Assembly (NCBI GenBank): GCA_037045685.1
Contig: JBAOII010000030.1
Location: 186,001 to 250,000, forward strand
DNA from: Competibacter_A sp037045685
Lineage (GTDB): Bacteria > Pseudomonadota > Gammaproteobacteria > Competibacterales > Competibacteraceae
Length of the DNA stretch: 64,000 nt
Direction: 5' to 3'
The notes beneath the pieces were generated by a model that was given only the letters and a program-made list of their open reading frames with translations, was not told the DNA's origin and searched no databases. This document shows, in pieces, positions 51,623 through 61,278 of this stretch. A program made the position numbers and the translations under genes. Numbering within the stretch: position 1 is the first letter of the stretch; every line of letters starts with the position of its first letter.

Positions 51623-52786
51623 TCAGAACAGCTTGAAGACATGGCCCAGCACGGCGGCGGCCGAGCCGAGCAAAGCCAGGGTACCGATGATCAGCGCCAG
51701 GGTGACGCGCGAGGCCAAGGCGCCGCCCGCCTGTGCCGCGATATTGGGGGTGGCTTGCTGAATCGACCGTTCCGTGGTTTCCCGAGCGATGGTTTCGATC
51801 ACGGGCTGGATGCCGGATCGGACCATCTGGATGATTTGCTGCTTGAATTCCGGAGCGCCCGTGATCATCGTCAGGGTTTCTTTGCTCCGTTGGCCGATCT
51901 GGGTTTCGATCTCCTTGAGCAGTTCGTCGCGATTGATCTCCAAGCCACGGGCGATATTGCGCTGCGAAACGCCTTCGCTGACCTCGCGGGCGGCTTGTTC
52001 GGCCACGGCCCGCGCGCTTTCCTGCGCGGCGGTGCGCGCCGTGCGCTCGGCGGTGCCGCGCGCGATTTCGGTGGCGACCTGCTTGGCCGCTTCCTGGGCG
52101 GCGCGCACCGCCGCGTGCGCCGCGCGCCGGCCCAAGTCCTCGGAAACGCCCCGAGCGGTTTGCATGGCGATTTCCCGAGCGAGGTTGGGCACCAGCTCTT
52201 GAACGATATCGCGGGCGACCTTCTCGGCCGCCGCCCAGGCGACGCGCTCGGCGATCTGCTCGACATCGCTGCCGGCGGCGGTCGGCGCCCCCGCCGGGAC
52301 TTCGGCGACCGGAAGAGAGGGCGCCGCGACCGGGGTGGGGGGCGCTTTTTCGACCACGGTCGGCAGGGGGATCGCCGGTTGCGGAGTCGCCGGTTCTTCC
52401 ATGGAGATGACGGCGGTGCCTTCGCTGACCGAGCGGAGAACCGCGTCGAGCTGGTCGGGCGTGTAGGGCTTGGAAAGGAAACTGACCGCACCGCTTTCCT
52501 TGGCGTCCCGCTTGTCTTCGTCGGTGGCGTTGGCGGAACACATGATGATGGGCGGGGAATGCTGACGATTTTGGCCGGTGATCGCCCGGCTGGTCTCGAA
52601 ACCGTCCATGCCGGGCATCATCACGTCCATGAAAATGATGTCGGGCTTCTTGTTTTCCAGGTACTTGATGCAGTCCTCGCCCGATCCCACCCAATCGACC
52701 TCGACACCGCGCTCGAGTAACAGCTTGCGCAAGGTCAGGTGAGCGACTTTGGAATCATCCACCACCAGCGCCTTTTTGATGTTCAT
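51623..52786 (-). CDS. Receiver domain with long Ala-rich helix and C-terminal membrane anchor
   Basis: A 387-residue protein. Receiver at 1-120 (ALVVDDSKVAHLTLRKLL, IIFMDVMMPGMDG, K in FLSKPYTP). A Pro/Ala linker (130-170) leads to a helix of about 170 residues rich in Ala, Glu and Arg (for example AERTARTAAQESARAVAEQA), then a hydrophobic C-terminal segment (VTLALIIGTLALLGSAAAVLG). I know no named family with this layout. It may tether a phosphorylation switch to the inner membrane. Strong TAGGAGGT ribosome site; likely monocistronic. Confidence 0.82.
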   Translation of the reverse strand: MNIKKALVVDDSKVAHLTLRKLLLERGVEVDWVGSGEDCIKYLENKKPDIIFMDVMMPGMDGFETSRAITGQNRQHSPPIIMCSANATDEDKRDAKESGAVSFLSKPYTPDQLDAVLRSVSEGTAVISMEEPATPQPAIPLPTVVEKAPPTPVAAPSLPVAEVPAGAPTAAGSDVEQIAERVAWAAAEKVARDIVQELVPNLAREIAMQTARGVSEDLGRRAAHAAVRAAQEAAKQVATEIARGTAERTARTAAQESARAVAEQAAREVSEGVSQRNIARGLEINRDELLKEIETQIGQRSKETLTMITGAPEFKQQIIQMVRSGIQPVIETIARETTERSIQQATPNIAAQAGGALASRVTLALIIGTLALLGSAAAVLGHVFKLF

Positions 52787-53023
52787 GCAAACCTCCTACG
52801 GCACCAAAGTTGTTAGTTATATTGGACGCGATGCGGTTTTTCAACGACCGGGGGATCTGGATCGTGATCGGGGGCGCAAAAAATGTCTCGCAATTGCGAG
52901 CGAGCCAAATTATATTAATAAGTAAATGGAACTCACTTTGAGTACACGGCTGTCTATCGATCCAACTTTGTCGCCCCTTTTGGTCGGCACCCCGTAGCAA
53001 ACCCCCATTGGAGGAATCCTGTC

Positions 53024-53341
53024 ATGAAGAGAACCGTGCTCGCGCTCCTCGTTCCGCCTGCGGCCATCGCCCGCTATGGCTGCGTTTCCTGCACCGCCGC
53101 TCCCATCGGCGTTTTCTGGCTGAGCGGCCTGTCCAGCATCGCTTACGGTTTCGCCACCGCAGTGGGCGGCATCGTCGCGCTGGGCGCCCTGCTGTGGCTG
53201 ATCGCGGCGGCTTGGGCGCGGCTGGTCATCCGGGGCGTGGAAAGCGATTTGCTGCAGCGTGAAGATAGCACGCAAGCGCAGCTGGCGATACCGCGCCTGG
53301 ACGAGACCGATCCCTTCGCTCAGCTTCGGGCCAATCACTGA
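53024..53341 (+). CDS. Small membrane protein of unknown function
   Basis: A 105-residue protein with two hydrophobic parts (N-terminal ALLVPPAAIA; and IVALGALLWLIAAAWARLVI), a short cysteine pair in RYGCVSCTAAP, and a polar C-terminal tail. The ATG has GGAGG at about nine bases, which supports real translation. Family not recognised. Ends at a convergent hairpin shared with secF. Confidence 0.6.
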   Translation: MKRTVLALLVPPAAIARYGCVSCTAAPIGVFWLSGLSSIAYGFATAVGGIVALGALLWLIAAAWARLVIRGVESDLLQREDSTQAQLAIPRLDETDPFAQLRANH

Positions 53342-53370
53342 CGCTATCGCGTCGCGGTGGCGGGGAAACG

Positions 53371-53393
53371 GAGGGAGGCCAGCGGCCTCCCTC
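53371..53393. terminator. Convergent hairpin between the small membrane protein and secF
   Basis: GAGGGAGGCC and GGCCTCCCTC form a perfect 10-base stem with loop AGC, followed by weak T runs on both strands. Ends the secF transcript and probably the opposing one. Confidence 0.6.
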
Positions 53394-53400
53394 GCTCGTT

Positions 53401-54337
53401 TCAGGGGCGGTCGTCCGCCGTCTCCTTCGCCCGGGGCAGCAAATCTTCCCGGCTGATGCCCAGATACAGGGCGCTGGCGCTGGCGATGTAAATGGACGAG
53501 TAAGTGCCGACCACGATGCCGACGATCATGGCGATGGAGAAGCCGCGCATCACCACGCCGCCGAAGAAGTACATCACGATGACCGACAGCAGGGTCACGA
53601 AGCTGGTCATGATGGTGCGCGACAAGGTCTCGTTGATCGACAGATTCATGATCTCCGGGGCCGAGCCCTTGCGCCGTTTGCGGAAGTTTTCGCGGATGCG
53701 GTCCAGCACCACCACGGTGTCGTTGACCGAATAGCCGATCACCGCCAGCACCGCCGCCAGCACCGTCAGATCGAACTCGATCTGGAACAGCGAAAACCAG
53801 CCGACGGTGAAAATCACGTCGTGGACGGTGGCGGCGATGGTGCCGACCGCCAGCCGCCATTCGAAGCGAAACATCACGTAGATCAAAATGCCCAGCAACG
53901 CGCCCAGCGCCGCCAGCCCCCCCTGTTCCACCAGCTCCTGGCCGACCTGCGGCCCGACGAATTCGGCTCGCGCCAGCGTGGCGCCGGCGCCCTCCTCGGC
54001 GCCTTGCAGGGCGTGCAGCACGTCGTTGCTCAGGGTGGCGGCGTTGCGCTGTTCGTCGCGGGGCGGGATGCGGATCAGCACGTCGCGGGAGGTCCCGAAA
54101 TGCTGGGCTTGGGCGTCGCCGAAGCCGGCCTTGGCCAGGGTCTCGCGGACCTTGGGAATTTCCACTGAGCCGCGGGATACTGCACTTCGATGACCGTGCC
54201 GCCGGTGAAATCCAAGCCCCAGGTTCATGCCCCGGACCAGCAGCGAGCCGACCGCGATCAGCAGCACGATGATGGACCACGCCATCGCCAGCTTGCGCCA
54301 GCGCAGGAAATCGATGCTCGGTGTTGTAAAGACTCAA
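53401..54337 (-). CDS. secF: Protein translocase subunit SecF, frame-broken near the N-terminus
   Basis: Inner-membrane partner of SecD driving late steps of Sec export. From about 54285 the frame reads AMAWSIIVLLIAVGSLLVRGMNLGL, then two compensating indels near 54170-54215 garble the FTGGTVIEVQYP motif, after which VEIPKVRETLAKAGFGDAQ continues to the end, with GYSVNDTVVVLDRIRENFR intact. The expected IDFLRWRKL lies in the next frame at about 54300, so another indel separates it from the start, which is TTG 54337 or a nearby ATG. Corrected length is about 310 residues. Confidence 0.88.
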
Positions 54338-54365
54338 GTCGCCACATAACCGTATCCCGCTCCGT

Positions 54366-56238
54366 TCAGACGGCCAGCTTTTGCAGCTTGCGGCCGCCGT
54401 AGATGAGATTGACCAGCGCCCGCGAGCCGGTGACCGCCGTGAACATCGAGGTCAGGATGCCGATGCTGAGCGTGATCGCGAAGCCCTTGATCGGGCCGGT
54501 GCCGAAGCCGAACAGCATGATCGCCGCGATCAGGGTGGTCAGGTTGGAGTCGAGGATGGTGTCGAACGCCCGGTCGAAGCCGGCGTGAATCGCCGCCTGC
54601 GGGCTGTTGCCGTTGCGCGACTCCTCGCGGATGCGCTCGTAGATCAACACGTTGGCGTCCACCGCCATGCCCATGGTCAGCACGATGCCAGCGATGCCGG
54701 GCAGCGTGAGGGTGGCTTGCAGCATGGACAGCGCGGCGATGAGCAGCACCACGTTGGCGGCCAAGGCGGCGGTGGCGATCAGGCCGAAGTTCTTGTAGCG
54801 CCACGTCATGAACGCGGCGATGACCGCCAGCGCGATGGCGGCGGCGCGGAAGCCCTGGGCGATGTTTTCCTTGCCGGCGCTGGGGCCGACCGTGCGCTCC
54901 TCGATGATCTCGATGGGGCTGACCAGGGCGCCGGCCCGCAGCAGCAGGGCCAGATCGCGGGCTTCGCGGGTGCTGTCCAGGCCGGTGATCTGGAAGCGCC
55001 GGCCCAGCCGGTCGCGGATGGTGGCGACGTTGATGACTTCCTCGACGGTGTAGGTGGATTTCTTGAGTTCGCCGTCCACCCGCTTGGTCTCGGTCTTGTT
55101 CTCGATGAACACCACGCTCATGCGTTTGCCCACGTTGTCCTTGGTGGCGTCTTCCATGCGCTTGGCGCCCTTGCCGTCCAGAGCTGACGAACACCGTCGG
55201 CCCGCCGCTTTGGGAGTCGAGACCGGACGAGGCGTCCACGATAGAATCGCCGGTGAGCATCACCCGCTTCTGCAACAGCACCGGCCGGCCCTGGCGATCC
55301 TTGTACAGCCGCGAGTTGAGCGGGATGCGGCCGGTGGCGGCGGCCTGGTTCCAGTCGTTTTCCTCGTCGGCCAGCCGGAATTCCAGGGTGGCGGTGGCGC
55401 CGAGGATCTCCTTGGCCCGGGCGGTATCCTGGACGCCGGGCAGTTGCACCACGATGCGGTCGGTGCCCTGCTGTTGGATGATCGGCTCGGCGACGCCGAG
55501 CTCGTTGACCCGGTTGCGCAGGGTGGTGATGTTCTGTTGCAGGGCGAAATCGCGTTTTTCCTTGATTTCGCGTTCGCCTAGGGCGAACTTGAGGCTCAGC
55601 GGTCCCGCTTCGTCTTGCTGCAGGTTGCTCAAGCTTTTGCGCAGCAGTTGCGCGGCCTTGTCGCGCTCGGCGCCGTCCTTGAACTCCACCTGGACGCCGC
55701 CGGTCGCGACGCGGCCCACCGAGCTGTACTGCACTTTTTCGTTGCGCAATTGGGCGCGGATTTCGTCCACGTAACTGTCTTCGACTTGCTTGACGGTGGC
55801 GTCCATGTCGACCTGCATCAGGAAATGCACGCCGCCGCGCAGGTCGAGGCCGAGGTACATCGGGTTCAGGCCCATCGCCCGCAGGAAGGACGGCGCCGAC
55901 GAGGCCAGGTTAAGGGCGACGATGTAGTCGCGGCCCAGCCGGTCTTTGAGGATGTCGGCGGCCTTGAGCTGCTCCTCGGAGTCGGAGAAACGGATCAGGA
56001 GGCGATCGCTTTCCCGTTCCAGCCGCTTGTGGGGCAGCTTGTCGGTGTCGAGCAAGGCGGCGACCCGGCTCTGGAACGCCGCGTCGATGGCGATGTTGGC
56101 GCGCGCCCCGGAAATCTGCACGGCCGGGTCCTCGCCGAACAGGTTGGGCAGCGCGAAGATCAGGCCCCAGAGCAGCACCAGGCCGATCAGCAGGTATTTC
56201 CACCAGGGATATTGGTTCAAGGTATGCGGAGTGGACAT
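54366..56238 (-). CDS. secD: Protein translocase subunit SecD, one frameshift
   Basis: About 624 residues if an extra base near 55184 is removed. N-terminal segment WKYLLIGLVLLWGLIFALPN, motif GLDLRGGVHFLMQVD, periplasmic domains, then after the break GAKRMEDATKDN and the C-terminal SecD/SecF channel region (GMAVDANVLIYERIREE). Stop at 54366 follows YGGRKLQKLAV. Part of tgt-yajC-secD-secF. Essential in relatives, so the break is probably an error. Confidence 0.93.
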
Positions 56239-56274
56239 GGAACGGTGGTTTCCGCGTGGGCGCCGGAGGCGTGA

Positions 56275-56625
56275 TTACAGCGCGCCTTTGAAGGTGCCCT
56301 TGGGCATCAGCGAGCCGACCGATTGTTTCTGGACTTTGATCTGCACGCCTTCGGCGATTTCCACCTGAACGAAGTTTTCGCCCACTTCGGTGATGCGGGC
56401 CAGCACGCCGCCGCCGGTGACGACTTCGTCGCCCTTCTTGAGCCCGTCCACCATTTGCTTGTGTTCCTTGGCGCGCTTGGTCTGCGGGCGGATCAGCAAA
56501 AAGTAGAACGCGGCGATCAAGACGATGGGAAACAGCAGGTTCAGCAGACCCATGTCGCCGGCGGCGGGAGTGCCGGCCTGCTGGGCCACGGCGTCTCGGA
56601 TCAGGAAGTTCAAAATGCTTTCCAT
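56275..56625 (-). CDS. yajC: Sec translocon accessory subunit YajC
   Basis: A 116-residue membrane protein with one segment (LLNLLFPIVLIAAFYFLLIRP) and the family motif RPQTKRAKEHKQMVDGLKKG followed by GDEVVTGGGVLARI. Lies 36 bases ahead of secD and 117 after tgt. Confidence 0.96.
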   Translation of the reverse strand: MESILNFLIRDAVAQQAGTPAAGDMGLLNLLFPIVLIAAFYFLLIRPQTKRAKEHKQMVDGLKKGDEVVTGGGVLARITEVGENFVQVEIAEGVQIKVQKQSVGSLMPKGTFKGAL

Positions 56626-56742
56626 GGGGATTCCTCGTTGATTTCTAGCCTCGCTCCGCGGGCGCGCTCGCGGCGAATCGGGATGGTGGCGCCGACGCTG
56701 GTTGGCGAAATGGGTGCGGGGGCGGGGGGTCGGGACCGTTTT

Positions 56743-57870
56743 TCAAAGCGCGTCATTATACACGGGCGGGGAAATTTGCCCGCGATTTTCGTAAAGTTCG
56801 GCCGCGAACGCCTCCAGCCGGCCGTCGGCGATGGCGTCCCGCAGGCCGCGCATCAAATCCTGGTAATAGTGCAGATTGTGGACGGTGTTGAGCCGGGCGC
56901 CGAGCGTTTCGCGGCACTGGTCCAGGTGGCGCAGGTAGGCGCGGCTGTAGTGGCGGCAGGTATAGCAGCCGCAGGTTTCATCCGGTGGACGGGTGTCGGC
57001 GCGGTAGCGGCTGTTGCGGATGCGGATGTCGCCCTGCCGAGTGAACAGGTGGCCGTTGCGGGCGTTGCGGGTCGGCAGCACGCAGTCGAACAGGTCGACG
57101 CCCCGGCGCACCGCCTCGACGATGTCTTCCGGTTTGCCGACCCCCATCAAGTAGCGCGGCGCGGTCTCCGGCAGCGACGGTACGGTGCATTCGAGCACGC
57201 GCAGGCGTTCCTCCAGGGGTTCGCCGACCGCCAGACCGCCGATGGCGTAGCCGTCGAAGCCGAGTTCGCGCAGCCCGTCCGCAGAGATGCGGCGCAGGTG
57301 CGGATACATCCCGCCCTGGACGATGCCGAACAGCGCGGCGGGGCTGTCGCCGTGGGCGGCCTTGCTGCGCCGCGCCCAGCGCAGGGAGAGTTCCATGGAC
57401 TGGCGGGCCTCGGTTTCGGTGGCGGGATAGGGGGTGCACTCGTCGAAAATCATGACGATGTCCGAACCGAGCGCGCGCTGGACCGCCATCGATTCCTCCG
57501 GTCCCAGAAAGACCGTGCCGCCGTCCACCGGCGACCGAAACTTCACGCCGGCCTCGGTGATCTTGCGGATCGCCGCCAAGCTGAAAACCTGAAAGCCGCC
57601 GGAATCGGTCAAGATCGGCCCGTCCCAGCGCATGAAGCCGTGCAGGTCGCCGTGGGCCTCGATGATGGCCGTGCCGGGCCGCAGCATCAGGTGGAAGGTG
57701 TTGCCGAGCACGATTTCGGCGCCGCCGGCGCGCACCTCTTCCGGCGTCAGGGTCTTGACCGTGCCATAGGTGCCCACCGGCATGAAGGCCGGGGTTTCCA
57801 CCGTGCCGCGCGCCAAGCTCAGCCGGCCGCGACGGGCGGCGCCGTCGGTCTGAAACACCTGAAAGCGCAT
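56743..57870 (-). CDS. tgt: tRNA-guanine transglycosylase
   Basis: A 375-residue enzyme exchanging guanine 34 for preQ1 in queuosine tRNAs. Motifs: LTDSGGFQVFSL, GIVQGGMYPHLR, nucleophile Asp in VDLFDCVLPTRNARNG, zinc site CGCYTCRHYSRAYLRHL. ATG 57870 gives the standard MRFQVF start. Heads the tgt-yajC-secD-secF operon; queA is not next to it here. Confidence 0.97.
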   Translation of the reverse strand: MRFQVFQTDGAARRGRLSLARGTVETPAFMPVGTYGTVKTLTPEEVRAGGAEIVLGNTFHLMLRPGTAIIEAHGDLHGFMRWDGPILTDSGGFQVFSLAAIRKITEAGVKFRSPVDGGTVFLGPEESMAVQRALGSDIVMIFDECTPYPATETEARQSMELSLRWARRSKAAHGDSPAALFGIVQGGMYPHLRRISADGLRELGFDGYAIGGLAVGEPLEERLRVLECTVPSLPETAPRYLMGVGKPEDIVEAVRRGVDLFDCVLPTRNARNGHLFTRQGDIRIRNSRYRADTRPPDETCGCYTCRHYSRAYLRHLDQCRETLGARLNTVHNLHYYQDLMRGLRDAIADGRLEAFAAELYENRGQISPPVYNDAL

Positions 57871-58013
57871 GTCGTGGAGTGCTACCGTTCGCAATTTGGA
57901 GGGCGCCTATCTTGACGGCAAGGCGCCGGCCTGACAAGGCGCGCTTGTCAGTCGCGAGGGAAGACCGTATATCCGGCAAGTCGGTTCATGACTCGATTCT
58001 GTGAGATGCTGGC

Positions 58014-58451
58014 ATGAAGATACAATTTGGCGCTACCGCGTTGCTCTTGGGATTGATCGCGCTGGCGGTCGAATCGGCCAACGCCCTGGATCTGAAGCGG
58101 GTGACGGTGGGATCTGCGACGTTTCGGGTGGAAATGGCGATAACTCCCCAGGAACGCGAACGCGGTCTGATGTTTCGTCGCGAACTGCCCGGCGACCGGG
58201 GCATGTTGTTCGTGCAACCGCCGGGCCCGGCGGTATTTTGGATGAAGAATACCTATATTCCCCTGGATTTGCTGTATTTTGACGCCGAGGGCCGCTTGTT
58301 GCAGGTCGAGGCGAACGCGCCGCCCTGCGTGACGCCGGTCTGCCCGGTGTATCCCAGCGCCACCGCGACAGTGCGCTACATTCTGGAGATCAATGCCGGC
58401 GAAGCGGTGCGACGCGGCATCCGGCCGGGAGATCGGCTGGGGTTGGAGTGA
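58014..58451 (+). CDS. Secreted DUF192 protein
   Basis: A 145-residue protein with signal peptide (to about residue 25) and a DUF192 domain: MAITPQERERGLMFRREL, FWMKNTYIPLDLLYFD, and ILEINAGEAVRRGIRPGD. Function unknown; common in proteobacteria as a single gene. Stop is followed by a shared hairpin. Confidence 0.9.
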   Translation: MKIQFGATALLLGLIALAVESANALDLKRVTVGSATFRVEMAITPQERERGLMFRRELPGDRGMLFVQPPGPAVFWMKNTYIPLDLLYFDAEGRLLQVEANAPPCVTPVCPVYPSATATVRYILEINAGEAVRRGIRPGDRLGLE

Positions 58452-58468
58452 GCCGTTTTTTGCCGAGG

Positions 58469-58492
58469 CCCACCGGTGCGCGCACCGGTGGG
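58469..58492. terminator. Perfect hairpin between convergent genes
   Basis: CCCACCGGTGC and GCACCGGTGGG form an 11-base stem with a two-base gap. It lies between the DUF192 stop and the end of the PKD protein gene. A T6 run precedes it on the forward strand; no U-tract follows on either side, so it may be a terminator or a palindromic element. Confidence 0.45.
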
Positions 58493-58511
58493 AATCATTG
58501 CGGTCCGGCGG

Positions 58512-60195
58512 TTACTGGCTGGTGACGCTCACATTGTTCAGGATGGCTGTATCGAGCACGCTGTTGTTGTGGCTGGTCAGCGCCAAACCAAGATACGCGC
58601 TGGCCGCCATGCTGATAGTGCTGGAACCGACCTGTACCCAAGTGCTGCCATTGGCTGATTGATAGGCGGTGAACGTATCGCCAACGCGCGTCAATTTCAC
58701 CCAGTAGGGTGCGACAACTTTCGCGCCAGGGGTGTGATAGCTACCTCCGCCCGTCGATCTCCGTCGTTGGAAGGCGACCCCATTGGCTGGCGTTATCGCC
58801 ACCATCGCGTGGCGGGCGTTGGCATCGAGGCTCTCGCGGATCATCACCCCGGTCTTGGCCCAGGAGGCGGTGTTGCCCAAACTGGCAACTCGCGCCACGA
58901 TGGTGCCGTCACCGTTGAGCGGCCGGTAGACGAAGCGGAAGGCGTCGGCCGTGCCCCAGATATCGGCGCCAGACCCCGTGAGGGTGAAGGTTCCGCTCGC
59001 GTAGCTGGCGCTGCCCGCCAAGCCCACGCTGCCGATGTCCGCGCTGGACCACGGGCTCGGTAGCGCACCGGTCGAACCTGACGCAACCGTCACCGAACTG
59101 GTTTTTTTATTGCTCCCAGCGGGGCCACTGGCGGTCAGGCTGACGGTATAAGTGCCCGCTTTGGCGTAAGTGTGGGTGGGATTGGACGCGGTGCTGGTGC
59201 CGCCGTCGCCGAATTGCCAAGCGTAGCCGGTGATGGTGCCGGTGGAGGTGTTGGTGAACGCCGTCGCCAGCGGAGCTACGCCGGAGGTGGAGTTTGTGAA
59301 ATTGGCTACCGGCGTTACCGCGTTTGCCTTGATCGTCGTGGTTGTGGTTTTGCTGGCACCCGAGCCGGTGACCGTGAGCGTAACCTGATAGTCAGTGCTC
59401 GGCTTGGTGGTGTTATACGTTTTGATGAAAGTTTGGGCGTTTTGAACGGCCTGGCTCGTGCCGTCGCCGAAATTCCAAGTCCGGGAAGAAATATTTCCGG
59501 TCGAAGTATCCGCCAATGTCACAGTGAAGGGCGCGTTGCCCGTCGTCCCAGGCGTTACGTTGAAACTGGCAGTAGGTGCCGTGGCGGTTGAAGCCGTCAC
59601 GGCGATGTAATTGGTCTTGGTGGTCGTATTGCTTCCACCTGGGCCGGTGGCAGTGAGTTTGACGGTGTAAGTACCCGACGCTCGAATAGGTTTTTGATGG
59701 ATTTCTGGTCGTGCTGGTGGTGCCGTCGCCGAAATTCCAGGACCAAGCGGTCGCATTGGTCGAGCTGTCGGTGAAAGCGACCGCCAGCGGCGCGGTCCCG
59801 CTCACCGGACTGGCGCTAAAATTGGCTGCGGGAGCCGCAGTGATGGCCTTAACTACTTCGTTGGAGTAACCGCTGCTATTTCCTGCGCTATCGAACGCTT
59901 TGACCGCAAAATAATAGGTTCCGGCCGGCAGATCGGGCGTCGTGTAAGAGGTTCCGCCGATCAAGCTCGGTGCGGTGGGCGCGGTAGAGGTATAGCTTCC
60001 GCTGGTTTGCCCGTAGTAGACGCGATAGCCCGCCACGGAGCCGGAGCTGGCGTTCCAGGCCAGGTTGACCGTGCCGGCTCGGGCGCCGGGCGAGGCAAGA
60101 ATTAAGGTGATGGTCAAGAAAGCGAAGAATGCTTTGGTGAAGTGGCCGCCCCGCCCCGCCCCGCGTCGTCCGTTTTGGCCGCCCCCCGTTCCCAC
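58512..60195 (-). CDS. Secreted fn3/PKD multi-domain protein, one frameshift
   Basis: About 560 residues once an extra base near 59686 is removed. Signal peptide (FTKAFFAFLTITLILASPGARA), a fibronectin type III domain (NLAWNASSGSVAGYRVYYG), three PKD domains each with WxFGDG (WSWNFGDGTTS, RTWNFGDGTSQ, YAWQFGDGGTS), then a C-terminal beta-sandwich (about 195 residues, IWGTADAFRFVYRPLNGDGT) like domains on secreted glycan-active proteins. It is a binding or adhesive exoprotein without visible enzyme. The start is uncertain: GTG 60195 is my choice; other starts reach 60390. Thr/Ser-rich and lower GC than neighbours. Confidence 0.75.
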
Positions 60196-60526
60196 AGGGT
60201 CGCCGCCCGCCACCGAATCCCTGCTGTCCGGTATCGGGCTCCGGCTACCCGAAGCTCCGGCCGCGTTTGGTCGGGGTACTCCGATAGAGGAAGAATTCCA
60301 TGCGGACGGCGATTTTTCTCGCAAGGACGGCACGAAGGAAACGGGCATTGGGAGTAGCCTCCTGGATGCGCTGGATTTTTCAATAATCACAATTGAGCCG
60401 AATTCAGCGCGCCGATGGCCGATTTGACGGCCGGGCGGTTCAATTTGGCGCGGCGTGTTCGCGAGCGGGTTGCCTCCACCTTAACCGACGCGGATGGCAG
60501 ATTGATGATTGAGAAGGAGGTGGATC
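60196..60526. other. Intergenic region upstream of the PKD protein
   Basis: Should hold the promoter of the reverse-strand PKD gene and that of the small forward frame at 60527. If the longer PKD start is right, the first 195 bases are coding. No clear promoter boxes seen. Confidence 0.35.
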
Positions 60527-60766
60527 ATGGAGGTTGAATCAGATGATCGAGCCGCATGGGACCCTCCGAGAGGTGTTGTATCCGGGCGATTTTTTTTGCA
60601 GGCAATAGTTATTGGAGATGAATATCGAATTGAGTGGGGCGTTTTAGGGGGTTTCGGTGGCTGTCTGATAAACGGTTACCGAGTGGGTTATATTTTTCAA
60701 GTTGTTTATTTTAAGCAATTTTTTCATAGAAACGATTCGTTTTGTTTCGATTGGATTTTATCCTAA
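60527..60766 (+). CDS. Small hypothetical protein with a strong ribosome site
   Basis: A 79-residue frame whose ATG follows AAGGAGGTGGATC, the best Shine-Dalgarno match I saw in the window. The protein has an acidic start (MEVESDDRAAWDPP) and an aromatic, glycine-rich remainder (GGFGGCLINGYRVGYIFQ). No family recognised. Its AT-rich second half is unlike the GC-rich genes around it, so it may be recent or spurious. Confidence 0.35.
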   Translation: MEVESDDRAAWDPPRGVVSGRFFLQAIVIGDEYRIEWGVLGGFGGCLINGYRVGYIFQVVYFKQFFHRNDSFCFDWILS

Positions 60767-61186
60767 TACAATAAAAACAGAATTGAAACCCCCCCAACGC
60801 GGATAAGGAACGAGAATAAAATGTAGTGCCTCTTATAAATATCATACAGCCTGCTTGTATATTATGCGGTTGTGATCAGCGGCGATTTAATCTGCTGGCC
60901 ATCAATTAAATGGTGGCTTAATGTTGCATTTTTGAAATAAATCGAATGTTATTGGTTTTAATATTTGTTGGCAAAGTTGCCGCCATATTACAATTAATAT
61001 AATACATTGTATTACTATTATTACGATTAACTGCTATTAATCGCTGTATAATATGCCGTAACATTTAAGACATCGAACATCATTATTTCAATAAGAAATG
61101 CGTGTATTTATTTTTTTACAAAAACCCAACCGGTAACCGAGTAGAAACACGGTTTGGAGCAAGGTTTGCCGTGCTTCATGAGGTCC
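60767..61186. other. AT-rich intergenic region
   Basis: About 420 bases with far lower GC than the rest of the window, many TAAT and TATTA runs, and no convincing reading frame on either strand. Nothing like a tRNA or known RNA was seen. It could be a relic of transferred DNA or a regulatory spacer. Confidence 0.4.
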
Positions 61187-61239
61187 AAAAAGACGGGCTT
61201 TCGGCGCTGGCGGTTCGCGGGTTGCAGCACCGAAAGCCC
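61187..61239 (-). terminator. Rho-independent terminator of the alpha-2-macroglobulin gene
   Basis: On the reverse strand GGGCTTTCGG (61239-61230) pairs perfectly with CCGAAAGCCC (61204-61195), with four further inner pairs past one mismatch, and is followed by GTCTTTTTGG. It lies 40 bases past the stop. Confidence 0.65.
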
Positions 61240-61278
61240 ACTAATCTATGGTGGATAGAGCGGCGTCGCGCCCGCCGC

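Noticed and set aside
53371..53393. Attachment site or small mobile element ends
   Set aside because: Single inverted repeat between convergent genes with no integrase or direct repeats; a terminator explains it.
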